A stretch of 64,000 nucleotides of DNA from Kushneria pakistanensis (GCF_014652795.1 NZ_BMZM01000001.1:868001-932000); one strand, 5' to 3'. Positions 28,495-38,355 are shown, counted from the first letter of the stretch. The notes: generated by a model from the letters alone, not told the origin. Numbers and translations are program-made.

Positions 28495-29688
28495 ATGATC
28501 CTTTTTGCAGTAAACGTACGCCGTTGGCGCCACCTTGTCGCGTTCTCCTCACTGGCGCTGACACTGACCGCTGCCCCTGCAATGGCATCCGATGGGCCGT
28601 CACCTTCAAGCTTTGTTCCTTCGCCGCCCGGGCTTGCAGCCACGTCGTGGGTATTGATGGATGCCAAGTCCGGCCGTGTACTGGTTGAGCATGATGGCAA
28701 CGAGCGTGTTCCGCCGGCCAGCCTGACCAAAATGATGTCAGCCTATATTGCTGAAAGCGAGATCGAAAGCGGCAACATGTCTCCCACTGATGAAGTTCGC
28801 ATCAGCAAGGAAGCCTGGCAGACCGGTGGCTCGCGCATGTTCGTCAAGGTCAACAGCCATGTGCCGGTGCAGGCACTGATGCAGGGTATCGTGGTGCAGT
28901 CCGGCAATGATGCCACGGTGGCCATGGCCGAACATATTGCCGGCAGCCAGTCATCGTTTGCAGACCTCATGAATGAGCATGCACGTCAGATGGGACTGCA
29001 GAATACGCACTTCATGAACCCGACCGGTCTGCCGGACCCGGAGCACTACTCCTCGGCGTATGACATGGCCGTGATTGCACGCCATATCATCAATGATTTC
29101 CCTGACCATTATTCGCTTTATGCCGAGAAATACTTTACCTGGAACGGCATCAAGCAGCCCAATCGTAATCTGCTGCTGTGGCGTGACAAGACGGTCGATG
29201 GTCTGAAAACCGGTCATACCGAAGAGGCAGGCTACTGCCTGGTCGCCTCGGCCCAGCAAAGCGACACGCGTCTGATCGCCGCCGTCATGGGTACCAACTC
29301 TGAAGAAGCCCGCTCTCAGGAAACCCAGAAGCTTCTGAGCTACGGCTTTCGCTATTTCCAGACCCAGAAGGTGTATGACGCCGGGCAGGAGCTTACGCGC
29401 GCGCGTGTCTGGGGCGGGACCCAGGATGAGGGCAGCTTCGGTGTAGCCAATGATGTTTACCTGACGGCTTCCAGACAAAACGATGCTGGACTTTCCAACC
29501 GGATCAATATCAACGGTGATCTGCAGGCGCCCATTCAGGCCGGCCAGCAGTATGGTACCGTTCAGATCGTGCAAAATGATGAAGTCATCGATGAGCAGCC
29601 GCTGGTCGCGCTCGAAAGCATCGAGCAGGGCGGTCTGTTCAAGCGTCTCTGGGATGGCCTTTTGAAGTTTGTTCAGGGACTTTTCTAA
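28495..29688 (+). CDS. dacA: D-alanyl-D-alanine carboxypeptidase (PBP5/6 type)
   Basis: 397-aa class C penicillin-binding protein that trims the terminal D-Ala of pentapeptides. Signal peptide, then Ser76 in SLTK, SGN (QSGNDAT) and KTG (LKTGHTEEAG) complete the active site. The C-terminal amphipathic helix (FKRLWDGLLKFVQGLF) attaches it to the inner membrane. Which of dacA or dacC is the better name cannot be settled here. A terminator follows, ending the wall-gene run. Confidence 0.93.
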   Translation: MILFAVNVRRWRHLVAFSSLALTLTAAPAMASDGPSPSSFVPSPPGLAATSWVLMDAKSGRVLVEHDGNERVPPASLTKMMSAYIAESEIESGNMSPTDEVRISKEAWQTGGSRMFVKVNSHVPVQALMQGIVVQSGNDATVAMAEHIAGSQSSFADLMNEHARQMGLQNTHFMNPTGLPDPEHYSSAYDMAVIARHIINDFPDHYSLYAEKYFTWNGIKQPNRNLLLWRDKTVDGLKTGHTEEAGYCLVASAQQSDTRLIAAVMGTNSEEARSQETQKLLSYGFRYFQTQKVYDAGQELTRARVWGGTQDEGSFGVANDVYLTASRQNDAGLSNRININGDLQAPIQAGQQYGTVQIVQNDEVIDEQPLVALESIEQGGLFKRLWDGLLKFVQGLF

Positions 29689-29720
29689 GTGATCTGAAGC
29701 AGGACAGGTCCATGACCATG

Positions 29721-29755
29721 AAGGGGCGATTCGGCTGACGAATCGCCCCTTTTTA
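29721..29755 (+). terminator. Rho-independent terminator after dacA
   Basis: The perfect arms AGGGGCGATTCG / CGAATCGCCCCT have a five-base loop and are followed by TTTTT. Confidence 0.9.
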
Positions 29756-29812
29756 AGTAACATGGTGGGCAATCGGGCGAACGTTCAGCCTGCAATGCTC
29801 AAGAGGTTTATC

Positions 29813-30139
29813 ATGTCCAGGCCGTCATCCAAAAAGCCTGCCGCTATCCTGTCGTCACCCGTTGACAGCAACAAGACGCCGGAGGCGCCAAAGATCGAGT
29901 TTCCCTGCGATTACGCCATCAAGATCGTGGGCAACAACGATGTCGATTTTGATCGTGACATGCTCGATATCGTGGAAGATTTTTCTCCGGAACTTGATCG
30001 TTCCCGGGTGACCCATCGCGATAGCCGCAATGGCAAGTATCGCTCCTTGCATGTCACCATTTACGCCACCGGCGAAAAGCAGCTCAATGATCTTTTTCTG
30101 GCACTCAAGGCTACTGGCCGTGTCCAGATGGTGCTGTGA
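29813..30139 (+). CDS. ybeD: YbeD/DUF493 family protein
   Basis: 108-aa cytoplasmic protein of the DUF493 (YbeD) family with a small ACT-like fold. The family is widely conserved beside dacA and lipB, but its role is not settled. Visible are FPCDYAIKIVG, a GKYRSLHVTI strand and the C-terminal GRVQMVL. The ATG at 29813 follows AAGAGG; upstream in-frame residues overlap the dacA terminator and are unlikely. The N-terminal 30 residues are Pro- and Lys-rich and probably disordered. Confidence 0.88.
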   Translation: MSRPSSKKPAAILSSPVDSNKTPEAPKIEFPCDYAIKIVGNNDVDFDRDMLDIVEDFSPELDRSRVTHRDSRNGKYRSLHVTIYATGEKQLNDLFLALKATGRVQMVL

Positions 30140-30188
30140 TATCCCTGCCGGCTGGTGAACGCCTTGTGTCTTCCCTGAGGTAGCGCTG

Positions 30189-30926
30189 ATGAGTGACACA
30201 CACCTGGATGATCGGCAGGCATCTGCCTGCACATCCCGAAATGATCAGCCCATTGCCGTGTATCGTCTGGGTACCCGGGACTACACGACAACATGGGAGG
30301 CCATGCGTCGCTTCACCGATGAACGTGACAGCACAACGCCGGATCAGATCTGGCTGGTAGAACATTTCCCCGTTTTTACCCAGGGGCGTGCCGGCAAGCC
30401 CGAACATCTGCTCAATCCTGGCAATATTCCGCTGGTACACAGTGACCGGGGCGGGCAGGTCACCTATCATGGGCCCGGCCAGCTGATCATGTATCCCCTG
30501 ATTGATGTCAAAAGGCGAGGCATTGGGGTACGTGCCATGGTAGAGGCCCTTGAAAATGCCGTGATCAATACGCTGCGTGAGCACGATATCGATGCCCGCT
30601 CGCGAACGGATGCGCCGGGTGTCTATGTCAATGATGCCAAGATTGCCTCGCTGGGCCTGCGTATCCGCCGGGGCAGCAGCTTTCACGGTATCGCCTTCAA
30701 TATCGATATGGATCTTTCTCCCTTTGACCATATCAATCCCTGCGGTTATGCAGGGCTTAGAATGACCCAGCTTCGCGATCTGCTGTCGCAACCGCCGAAC
30801 ATGGCGCGTGAAGCACAAGGATTGCTCGGAGCCTTTGCCGCCGAACTTGGCAACCCCGAGCTTCAGGAGATGGTGAGCGCACCCGGGGTGCTGACCCACA
30901 TTTCTCGAGTAACAGGATCAAACTGA
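30189..30926 (+). CDS. lipB: Octanoyl-[ACP]:protein octanoyltransferase
   Basis: 245-aa enzyme that moves octanoyl groups from acyl carrier protein to lipoyl domains. The family segment [12 protein letters not shown], the catalytic lysine in [10 protein letters not shown] and the catalytic cysteine in NPCGYAG are present. It is about 25 residues longer at the N-terminus than E. coli LipB; the GAGG site supports the ATG at 30189. Its stop overlaps the lipA start by one base (TGATG). Confidence 0.95.
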   Translation: MSDTHLDDRQASACTSRNDQPIAVYRLGTRDYTTTWEAMRRFTDERDSTTPDQIWLVEHFPVFTQGRAGKPEHLLNPGNIPLVHSDRGGQVTYHGPGQLIMYPLIDVKRRGIGVRAMVEALENAVINTLREHDIDARSRTDAPGVYVNDAKIASLGLRIRRGSSFHGIAFNIDMDLSPFDHINPCGYAGLRMTQLRDLLSQPPNMAREAQGLLGAFAAELGNPELQEMVSAPGVLTHISRVTGSN

Positions 30927-31900
30927 TGACCGAGACAACTGCTACCACCCCCAAACATCGGGCTGAAAAAGGTGTCAAACTTCGCGGTGCCGACAAGGTC
31001 GCGCGCATTCCGGTAAAGGTCATTCCGACCGAGACCCTGCCGACCAAGCCGAGCTGGCTCAAGGTGCGCATGCCGATCTCGAAAGAGGTCACGCGTATCA
31101 AGGAAACGTTGCGTCGGCACAAGCTTGTCACGGTATGCGAAGAGGCGTCCTGCCCCAATCTTGGCGAATGCTTCAACGGCGGTACAGCCACCTTCATGAT
31201 CATGGGAGATATCTGCACGCGTCGCTGTCCGTTCTGTGACGTCGCCCATGGCAGGCCCAATGCACTCAATGAAGATGAGCCGCGTGAACTTGCCGAAGCC
31301 ATTGCCGAGATGCGTCTGAAGTATGTGGTTATCACCTCCGTGGATCGTGATGATCTGCGTGATGGCGGTGCACAGCACTTCAATAACTGCATCGAAGAGA
31401 TCAGAAAGCGCAGTCCGGATCTCGAAATCGAGGTGCTGGTACCCGATTTTCGCGGTCGTATGGACAAGGCGATCGATATCATGCGTCAGGAACCGCCGGA
31501 TGTGTTCAATCACAACCTTGAGACGGTGCCCTCGCTGTATCGTCGTGTTCGACCAGGCGCGGACTATCAGTGGTCGCTTGATCTTCTCAAGCGCTACAAG
31601 GAAGTCCGCCCGGAAGTATTGACCAAGTCCGGGCTGATGCTTGGCGTAGGTGAAACCGACGACGAGGTGGTCGAGGTCATGCGTGATCTTCGCGCCCACA
31701 ATGTCGACATGCTCACCCTTGGCCAGTACATGCAACCCTCACGCAATCACCTGCCGGTGGATCGCTGGGTGCATCCCGACACTTTTGCCTGGTTTGCCGA
31801 GAAGGGACGCGAGCTGGGCTTCAAGCATGTCGCATCAGGTCCGCTGGTACGTTCAAGCTATCATGCTGACAAACAGGCGCATGGTGAAAAGGTGTCCTGA
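30926..31900 (+). CDS. lipA: Lipoyl synthase
   Basis: 324-aa radical SAM enzyme that inserts two sulfurs into protein-bound octanoyl chains. Both iron-sulfur clusters are represented: the auxiliary cluster cysteines in [12 protein letters not shown], and the radical SAM triad CTRRCPFC. The C-terminal SYHAD segment carries the conserved serine ligand. It is translationally coupled to lipB and followed by a hairpin at 31947. Confidence 0.96.
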   Translation: MTETTATTPKHRAEKGVKLRGADKVARIPVKVIPTETLPTKPSWLKVRMPISKEVTRIKETLRRHKLVTVCEEASCPNLGECFNGGTATFMIMGDICTRRCPFCDVAHGRPNALNEDEPRELAEAIAEMRLKYVVITSVDRDDLRDGGAQHFNNCIEEIRKRSPDLEIEVLVPDFRGRMDKAIDIMRQEPPDVFNHNLETVPSLYRRVRPGADYQWSLDLLKRYKEVRPEVLTKSGLMLGVGETDDEVVEVMRDLRAHNVDMLTLGQYMQPSRNHLPVDRWVHPDTFAWFAEKGRELGFKHVASGPLVRSSYHADKQAHGEKVS

Positions 31901-31946
31901 GACTCAAAAGGCAAAAGGGCAGGTTTCCCCTGTAGGTCATATCTGT

Positions 31947-31970
31947 CACGCCCGGTACTGCCGGGCGTTG
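31947..31970 (+). terminator. Probable terminator after lipA
   Basis: The arms ACGCCCGG / CCGGGCGT with a short loop are followed by TGTCGT. The T-run is weak. Confidence 0.5.
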
Positions 31971-32064
31971 TCGTATCTGCTGGATGTACATTGCATTTGA
32001 GCGTCTGAAACTATTATTTGATGTAACGGTCAGTAATCGTAACGATTGTTCAGTGGAGGGTGCC

Positions 32065-33075
32065 ATGCTGCTCAAGACACGCAAGCGTCACCATATTGGT
32101 GAAAACGAGGTTACCTCGGAGTCGGTCTATCATGCGCGACGCCACTTCATGGCAGGCGTGGCAGGCCTGGGCATGGCCGCGGCTCTGCCGCGCGGGGCTT
32201 GGGCGGCCTCGCACTATGATGACGTCGAAAAGGGGGCGCGTCCCGAGTGGTTTGCCTCCCGTCTTGAGAAGGCAAAGTGGGAAGCAGTGACGGCGGGGGA
32301 CAGCGATAAGCTCACGCCCTTTAACGACGCCTCGCACTACAACAATTTTTTCGAATTCGGTACCAGCAAGGATGACCCCTACAAGCGCGCCGGCGCCATG
32401 ACCACCGAGCCCTGGACCATCGAGATTGATGGCGAGGTGGCCAGACCCGGAACGCTAAATGTAGATCAGCTGCTGGGCGAGCATCAGCTTGAAGAGCGCA
32501 TCTATCGGCTGCGCTGCGTCGAGGCCTGGTCGATGGTCATTCCCTGGCTGGGTGTGCCGCTGTCAGCCATCCTCAAGCGTGCCGAGCCAACCAGCGATGC
32601 GAAATTCGTGCGTTTTCAGACTCTGATGCGCCCTGAGGAAATGCCCGGTCAGCGTTCCCGTTTTGGTTTGATTGATTGGCCCTATCAGGAAGGGCTGCGC
32701 ATGGATGAAGCCATGCATCCACTGACGCTTTTGAGCGTGGGCATGTATGGTCGAGTACTGCCCAACCAGAACGGCGCCCCCGTGCGGCTGGTGGTTCCCT
32801 GGAAGTATGGCTTCAAGAGCATCAAGTCAATCGTTCGTATTTCGCTGGTCAAGGAGCAGCCCTCAACGGCCTGGCCCACCATCAATGCCAATGAATATGG
32901 CTTTTACTCCAACGTAAATCCTGAGGTAGATCACCCACGCTGGAGTCAGGCGCGTGAGCGGCGACTGCCCAACAGCCTGTTCAGTACCAACATGATTGAT
33001 ACACAAATGTTCAACGGCTACGGGGAAGAAGTGGCGTCACTCTACAAGGGCATGGACCTGCGGAAGTATTTTTGA
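32065..33075 (+). CDS. msrP: Protein-methionine-sulfoxide reductase catalytic subunit
   Basis: 336-aa molybdopterin enzyme (YedY family) that repairs oxidised methionines in periplasmic proteins. The twin-arginine signal reads ARRHFMAGVAGLGMAAALP, so it is exported folded through Tat. The molybdenum-ligating cysteine is in RLRCVEAW. The ATG at 32065 is preceded by GGAGGG; the upstream frame is not family-like. It overlaps msrQ (TGATG), its haem-containing electron donor. Confidence 0.95.
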   Translation: MLLKTRKRHHIGENEVTSESVYHARRHFMAGVAGLGMAAALPRGAWAASHYDDVEKGARPEWFASRLEKAKWEAVTAGDSDKLTPFNDASHYNNFFEFGTSKDDPYKRAGAMTTEPWTIEIDGEVARPGTLNVDQLLGEHQLEERIYRLRCVEAWSMVIPWLGVPLSAILKRAEPTSDAKFVRFQTLMRPEEMPGQRSRFGLIDWPYQEGLRMDEAMHPLTLLSVGMYGRVLPNQNGAPVRLVVPWKYGFKSIKSIVRISLVKEQPSTAWPTINANEYGFYSNVNPEVDHPRWSQARERRLPNSLFSTNMIDTQMFNGYGEEVASLYKGMDLRKYF

Positions 33076-33692
33076 TGCGATTCTGGCGATGTGGCATTTT
33101 CGTGGCAGCGTTGTTGCCCTTTCTCTGGTGGGCCTGGCAGGTGGCAGCGGGGCAGGCCGGCCCCGAGCCCGGACAGTATCTGCTGCTCAATTTCGGCCAG
33201 TGCGCGCTGATTCTGTTGCTTTTGACGTTGAGCCTGACTCCGCTCATGAAGCTGACCCGCTGGAAGGGGTTCGCCGTGATTCGTCGCCAGCTGGGGCTTT
33301 GGACCTTCAGCTATGGCGTGCTGCATCTGACGAGTTATCTGCTGTTCATACTGGGGCTTGATTTTTCGGCGCTGGGAGAGGATTTACAGCGTCGGCCTTA
33401 CATCATTGTCGGATTTGCGGCACTTTTGATGCTGCTGGCGCTGGCGGTTACCTCCAATCGCTATTCCATGAAGCGACTGGGCAAACGCTGGAAGTTTCTG
33501 CACCGAATTGTCTATATCGCCCTGGCACTGGTGCTGCTGCACTTTTTCTGGGTTGTGCGTGCCGACATGACACAGTGGAGTGGCTACGCCTTTGTCGGCG
33601 TCATATTGATGCTGCTTCGAATTCCCGTCATCTCACGGGCACTCGGCAGGGTTCGCCCGCGCCGTGGCCGTATCTCCGACACGCAGCATTGA
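33075..33692 (+). CDS. msrQ: Haem-binding membrane subunit of MsrPQ
   Basis: 205-aa inner membrane b-type cytochrome that passes electrons from the quinone pool or a flavin reductase to MsrP. It shows about six hydrophobic segments and conserved histidines, such as those in YGVLHLTSY and KFLHRIVYIA. The ATG at 33075 overlaps the msrP stop. A TTG one codon earlier is possible but unlikely. Confidence 0.93.
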   Translation: MRFWRCGIFVAALLPFLWWAWQVAAGQAGPEPGQYLLLNFGQCALILLLLTLSLTPLMKLTRWKGFAVIRRQLGLWTFSYGVLHLTSYLLFILGLDFSALGEDLQRRPYIIVGFAALLMLLALAVTSNRYSMKRLGKRWKFLHRIVYIALALVLLHFFWVVRADMTQWSGYAFVGVILMLLRIPVISRALGRVRPRRGRISDTQH

Positions 33693-33697
33693 TCCTG

Positions 33698-33729
33698 AAA
33701 AAACGCCGGCCATGAGGCCGGCGTTTTTG
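33698..33729. terminator. Bidirectional terminator between msrQ and the oxidoreductase gene
   Basis: The arms ACGCCGGCC / GGCCGGCGT have a short loop, with AAAAA to the left and TTTTT to the right. The site serves both convergent genes. Confidence 0.88.
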
Positions 33730-33741
33730 ATGCAGTCCAAA

Positions 33742-34764
33742 TCAGTCCTGTGGCATCGCGGTCAGTACCAGCTTGCCGATGGTATGGCCCTCTTCCAGCA
33801 TCTGGTGCGCGCGGGTGAGGTTCTCGACACTCAGAGGCCCGACAATTTCACCCAGTGTACTGCGCAGGCGACCTTCGTCCAGCAGGCGCGCCATGGTGGC
33901 CAGCGCCGCACCCTGTTGTTCACGCTGCACGTCATGCAGGGGGCGGGCAAACATGAACTCCCAGTGGAAGCTGGCCGCCTTGCCCTGTAGTGCGTTGAGA
34001 TCCACTTGCGTTTTGGTCTCGGCGATCGCCACGATCTCGCCCAGCGGCTTGATCAGGGAGACCATGTTGTCCCAGTGAACACCGATGTCGTGACAGTTGA
34101 AGATATAATCAACCGTTTCAATGCCCAGACCATCAAGCTCATTGACCAGATCATGATGGTCCACCACGTCATGGGCGCCCATCTCACGGCACCACTGCAC
34201 GGATTGCTCTCGTGAGGCCGTGGCAATCACGTGAATATTGGTTAACTGACGCGCCAATTGAATGGCGATCGAGCCCACACCGCCGGCGCCGTTGATGATC
34301 AAAAGCGTCTGATCAGCGTGATCACTGGTGTCCTGTGCCAGACGCAGCTTGTCAAACAGCGCCTCCCATGCGGTCAGTGCCGTCAGCGGCATGGCTGCAA
34401 TTTCCTCGATATCAAGCGTCTGAGGGGCGCGTGCCACCAGACGAGAATCGATCAGCTGGTACTGGGCATTACAGCCGGGGCGGCTGACTTCACCCGAGTA
34501 ATAAATGCGCTCACCAATGTCCAGATCGCTGACGTTATCACCCAGGGCTTCCACGATGCCCGTAGCGTCCCAGCCCAGAATGGTGGGTTCTTTGATCTCG
34601 CCCAGCGCACCGGCGCGAACCTTGGTATCTACCGGGTTGACCGAAATGGCCTCAATGCGTACCAGCACGTCTTCCTTGCCGGGGGAAGGGCGCTCGATGT
34701 CGATTTCTTCAAAAGCGTCGGGCGCGTTGATGTCGCTGGCACCGCGCGTGGCAATGGCTTTCAT
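33742..34764 (-). CDS. Zinc-type alcohol dehydrogenase-like / quinone oxidoreductase family protein
   Basis: 340-aa medium-chain dehydrogenase/reductase. The N-terminal GroES-like domain (VRIEAISVNPVDTK, GWDATGIVEALG) and the nucleotide-binding domain (INGAGGVGSIAIQLAR) are clear. Structural and catalytic zinc cysteines typical of true alcohol dehydrogenases are not visible, so an NADPH-dependent reductase acting on quinones or enones is more likely. The ATG at 34764 follows GGGAGAGG. It is transcribed alone, and the substrate is unknown. Confidence 0.82.
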   Translation of the reverse strand: MKAIATRGASDINAPDAFEEIDIERPSPGKEDVLVRIEAISVNPVDTKVRAGALGEIKEPTILGWDATGIVEALGDNVSDLDIGERIYYSGEVSRPGCNAQYQLIDSRLVARAPQTLDIEEIAAMPLTALTAWEALFDKLRLAQDTSDHADQTLLIINGAGGVGSIAIQLARQLTNIHVIATASREQSVQWCREMGAHDVVDHHDLVNELDGLGIETVDYIFNCHDIGVHWDNMVSLIKPLGEIVAIAETKTQVDLNALQGKAASFHWEFMFARPLHDVQREQQGAALATMARLLDEGRLRSTLGEIVGPLSVENLTRAHQMLEEGHTIGKLVLTAMPQD

Positions 34765-34904
34765 GACCTCTCCCTGAGTTAACGAACGCATGCTCATGCG
34801 TCATCCACTAGAATATCAGCCATCAATCTGGACCATGATGACAGCCGATGCCAATCGCTGTGCTTGTGGTAACACGGCGTGACAGAAAGCAGGAGAGGCG
34901 TGGC

Positions 34905-35528
34905 ATGACGCATGACTGGTTAGTCTTTGCAAAAGAACTCAGATCCATCGCCCAGACCGGGCAGACCTACACCACCAACAAGTATGAAATGGAGCGCTAT
35001 CAACAGCTGGAAAAACTGACCAACCAGATGTTTGCCGTCCTCGGTGATGTACCCATCGAACGGATCGAAAATCTGATTATCCCTGATCGGGGATATGCCA
35101 CGCCCAAGGTGGACGTGCGTGGTGCGGTCTTTGATGACAGTGGTCGTGTGCTGCTGGTGCGCGAAATAAAGGACGGGCTCTGGACGCTTCCCGGTGGCTG
35201 GGCCGATGTCAATGAAAGTCCCGGTGCCAACGTGCTCAAGGAGATCCTCGAGGAATCCGGGCACCGGGCGAGCCAGCCGCGTCTGGCCATGCTCAAGGAT
35301 CGCAGCCTTCATCCCTATGCCTACTATTCACCGGATCATATCTACAAGCTTTTTTATGTCTGTACCCATGAGGGCGGTGAATTCGTGCCCAACAATGAGA
35401 CGGATGCGGCAGCGTTTTTCGATCTGGACGATCTGCCCCCGCTGTCGGAAGGGCGAACGCTGCCCATCGATATTCATGAATGCTGGGCCTTTGCCGCCTC
35501 TAGCGCCACAGGGGTCTACAGCGACTGA
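34905..35528 (+). CDS. Nudix hydrolase with N-terminal Nudix_N domain
   Basis: 207-aa protein. The first 60 residues (WLVFAKELRSIAQTGQTY) match the small helical domain that precedes some ADP-ribose-type Nudix enzymes. A full Nudix box follows, with GGWADVNESP and then KEILEESGH; the usual Arg of REU is Lys. A nucleoside diphosphate-X such as ADP-ribose is the likely substrate class, but the exact one is unknown. The ATG at 34905 follows AGGAGAGG. Its stop overlaps the start of the next gene (TGATG), so both are expressed together. Confidence 0.87.
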   Translation: MTHDWLVFAKELRSIAQTGQTYTTNKYEMERYQQLEKLTNQMFAVLGDVPIERIENLIIPDRGYATPKVDVRGAVFDDSGRVLLVREIKDGLWTLPGGWADVNESPGANVLKEILEESGHRASQPRLAMLKDRSLHPYAYYSPDHIYKLFYVCTHEGGEFVPNNETDAAAFFDLDDLPPLSEGRTLPIDIHECWAFAASSATGVYSD

Positions 35529-36478
35529 TGGTCATTGCCGGCATCGATCGACTGCTGCATGCCGACTGGAGCCTGTCGCCTTCAAAGCGATGGTACGCCC
35601 AGGCCCGGCGCATCGATGGTCAGTGGCTGGTCAGTGATGCTGCCCGTATTGAGCATGTCTACCGCTGGCGTGACAACGTACTGATGTCGTCGGATCACGG
35701 TACAACGCTTGCCGGGTTCGACTTTCCGATTGGTGTGCCCGCGCAGTGGGCCGCACGGGCTGGTGTCACGGATTTCAGAGCGTGGCTGGCAATGCTGGAT
35801 ACGCCGCGGTGGCAGCAATTTTTTGACACGGCATCTACACCGGAAGAGATCTCGCTGACGCGCCCCTTTTATCCGCAACATGCCACAAGGGGCGTGAGCC
35901 AGTCGGATCTGACGCAGGCGCTTGACGTTGAGGACTTTGACGCGCTGCGTCGAGGCTGTGAGCGCGACATGCCCGGGCGCAAGCCCTGTCCGCTTTTCTG
36001 GACGCTGGGCGCCAATCAGGTTGGCAAGGCTGCCCAGACGGGCTGGTGTGAGGTAATCCTGCCGGCGCTTGATCAGGGGGTGGCGCTCTGGCCCTTCGAT
36101 GGCGCGCTCGAAGACCTTGCGCAAACGCATCACTGCATTCTGTGTGAGACCTGGCCAACACTTGCCGCCAGGCTGATGAGAGCTGGCTTTTCAGGGCGTC
36201 AGAGCAAGCGTCGTCAGACAGACCGGCTTGATGCCTGTCGTCACCTGCTGGAAAGCGATCTGCCGGTGACGTGGGAGGTATCCGCAAAGGCATCGCTCGA
36301 ATCAGGGTTCGGTGAGCGTGCCGACGGTGAAGATGCCTTTGACGCCATGCTGGGACTTTTGATGATGATTGCAATCGTTGAAGGGAAACTGCCGGTTTCT
36401 TCAGTCCTGTCCTGCGAAGAGCGTTATCTTGAGGGCTGGATACTGGGACTCTGTCGAGACGCCACCGCCGTCCAATAG
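35528..36478 (+). CDS. DUF429-like protein (predicted RNase H-fold nuclease)
   Basis: 316-aa cytoplasmic protein without signal or membrane segments. Its pattern recalls DUF429 proteins: an early acidic strand (MVIAGIDRLL), the FDFPIGVP segment, LCETWPTLAA in the middle and a late EDAFDAMLGLL acidic motif. These spaced acidic residues could build an RNase H-like metal site, but the assignment is from memory of the pattern and is tentative. Translation is coupled to the Nudix gene, which hints at a shared nucleotide or nucleic acid task. A terminator follows. Confidence 0.55.
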   Translation: MVIAGIDRLLHADWSLSPSKRWYAQARRIDGQWLVSDAARIEHVYRWRDNVLMSSDHGTTLAGFDFPIGVPAQWAARAGVTDFRAWLAMLDTPRWQQFFDTASTPEEISLTRPFYPQHATRGVSQSDLTQALDVEDFDALRRGCERDMPGRKPCPLFWTLGANQVGKAAQTGWCEVILPALDQGVALWPFDGALEDLAQTHHCILCETWPTLAARLMRAGFSGRQSKRRQTDRLDACRHLLESDLPVTWEVSAKASLESGFGERADGEDAFDAMLGLLMMIAIVEGKLPVSSVLSCEERYLEGWILGLCRDATAVQ

Positions 36479-36501
36479 ATTTTGAACGGGCGCCTAAACA
36501 T

Positions 36502-36529
36502 GAAAGGCCTTCGAATGAAGGCCTTTTTT
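36502..36529. terminator. Terminator after the DUF429-like gene
   Basis: The arms AAAGGCCTTC / GAAGGCCTTT have a four-base loop and are followed by TTTT. From the opposite strand it may also end pyk, with a weaker T-run. Confidence 0.85.
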
Positions 36530-36564
36530 GAGGCTGTAGGAACGCTCTGAAAGGGCGAAGACGA

Positions 36565-38034
36565 TCAGCCGATGTGTTCGCCGACCTGCACGATTTTCAT
36601 GGCGTTGGTACCCCCCTGGGCGCTGACGTGGTCACCACGGGTGAGGATGACATAGTCGCCCGGGTTGGCCAGCGCGCGCTTTTCAAGCTCGGCCACGGCA
36701 CGCTGATTGACCTCGGCGTTGGGCATGTTGTCGGTGTTGAACTCGATGGCAAAGACACCGCGATAAAGTGCCATGCGACGCAGCGTGCGCGGATGCGACG
36801 ACAGGGCCACGATGGGCAGGCCGGAGCGAATGCGCGAGGCGATCAGCGGGGTGTAGCCGGTCTCGGTCAGGCAGGCAATGGCAGCCACACCCTCAAGATG
36901 ATTGGCCGCATACATGGCAGACAGCGCCACGGTTTCATCGATGCGATGAAACTCATCGGCCATGCGGTGCTTGGATTCCTGGGCGGCACGTTCGCGCTCG
37001 GCACCCATGCAGCAGCGATCCATTGCTTCAATGGTTTCTACCGGGAAGCTGCCGGCGGCCGTTTCGGCCGACAGCATGACAGCGTCGGTACCATCAAGTA
37101 CGGCATTGGCGACGTCAAAGACCTCGGCGCGCGTGGGCAGCGGGGATTCGATCATCGATTCCATCATCTGCGTGGCCGTGATGACGGCACGATTGAGCGT
37201 GCGCGCGCGGGCAATCATGCGCTTTTGTACACCGATAAGCTGGGCATCACCGATTTCGACACCCAGATCACCACGCGCCACCATGACGGCGTCAGAGGCA
37301 ATGATGATCTCATCAAGCGTGGCTTCATTGGCTACCGCTTCGGCACGCTCGACCTTGGCCACCAGGGCAATGTTTTTGCCGGCCTCGCCGAGCAGATCAC
37401 GCGCCAGCTCCATGTCGGCACCGGAACGGGGGAAGGATACCGCAAGGAAATCGACTTCCAGCTCGATCGCGGTTTTCATGTCCTCGCGATCCTTGTCGGT
37501 CAATGCCGCCGCCGACAGACCGCCACCCTGTTTGTTAATGCCCTTGTTATTGGAGAGCTTGCCCCCCACCTTTACAGTGCATTCAATCCGCCCGCCATCG
37601 ACACGTTTGACTTCCAGTACGACGCGACCGTCATCAAGCAGCAGCACATCGCCGCCTTCAACGTCATCGGCGAGTTCCTTGTAGTCACAGCCGACCTGGT
37701 GCTGGTCGCCTTCATCGCGGCCCAGGTTGATATCAAGAGCAAAGTCCTGACCATTTTCAAGCTCGACCGAGCCGTTGGCGAAACGGGCAATACGAATTTT
37801 AGGGCCCTGAAGGTCGCCGAGAATAGCCACATTACGCTGCTGGTTTTTAGCCGCTTCACGCACGGCAACCACACGGCGACGATGGTCTTCGGCGCTGCCG
37901 TGGGAGAAGTTGATTCGAACGACATCAACGCCCGCGTGCACCATGGCATCGAGGACACCCTCCTTGTCACTGGCAGGACCAAGGGTGGCAACAATCTTGG
38001 TGCGGCGAATCGGACCGGCGGTCGCTTTCGTCAT
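36565..38034 (-). CDS. pyk: Pyruvate kinase
   Basis: 489-aa glycolytic enzyme converting phosphoenolpyruvate and ADP to pyruvate and ATP. The start (RRTKIVATLGPAS), the substrate region INFSHGS, the catalytic lysine region ALVAKVERAEA, MVARGDLGVE and the TATQMMESMI segment are all typical. The C-terminal domain is complete. AGGAG precedes the ATG. It is transcribed away from topA across a 321-base gap. A long frame on the opposite strand is an artefact of codon use. Confidence 0.96.
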   Translation of the reverse strand: MTKATAGPIRRTKIVATLGPASDKEGVLDAMVHAGVDVVRINFSHGSAEDHRRRVVAVREAAKNQQRNVAILGDLQGPKIRIARFANGSVELENGQDFALDINLGRDEGDQHQVGCDYKELADDVEGGDVLLLDDGRVVLEVKRVDGGRIECTVKVGGKLSNNKGINKQGGGLSAAALTDKDREDMKTAIELEVDFLAVSFPRSGADMELARDLLGEAGKNIALVAKVERAEAVANEATLDEIIIASDAVMVARGDLGVEIGDAQLIGVQKRMIARARTLNRAVITATQMMESMIESPLPTRAEVFDVANAVLDGTDAVMLSAETAAGSFPVETIEAMDRCCMGAERERAAQESKHRMADEFHRIDETVALSAMYAANHLEGVAAIACLTETGYTPLIASRIRSGLPIVALSSHPRTLRRMALYRGVFAIEFNTDNMPNAEVNQRAVAELEKRALANPGDYVILTRGDHVSAQGGTNAMKIVQVGEHIG

Positions 38035-38355
38035 GAAGCATTCTCCTGATGCGGTGTCTGAATGTATTCACTATACCTTCTTCACCCCTTTGGGTGCGAC
38101 GGCTACGCGCCAAAGTCTTGATGACTCCCGCGAGAATGTCGAGGCATTCGACGTGTCCTGAAGCGTCGATGTGCTCACGAAGATGGCAGATCATTGTCGT
38201 GCACCGTTTTTTATCCGGTGGCGCCATGGATAAGGCCAGGGTAGGGTAGTCGCATTTTCAGGGTGTCTGAAGCTGTCCCGATCACGGGACACTCACACAT
38301 GCTGGCTTTTCTGACATGACAGTGCCGGCAGGACCGGCAGAAGAGACGGAGATCT
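38035..38355. other. Divergent control region between pyk and topA
   Basis: No gene is supported in these 321 bases. Near the topA side there are two short perfect inverted repeats: TGTCCCG-ATCA-CGGGACA at 38274-38291, and TGCCGG-cagga-CCGGCA at 38323-38339. The second lies 17 bases before the topA start and could fold in the leader. I see no convincing sigma-70 promoter for either gene. Confidence 0.4.

Noticed and set aside
36574-38049. 491-codon open frame on the plus strand opposite pyk
   Set aside because: It lies exactly over pyruvate kinase in the antisense frame. The sequence is rich in His, Gly and Asp as expected from complementing GC-rich codons, and it shows no domain. No ribosome site was seen.
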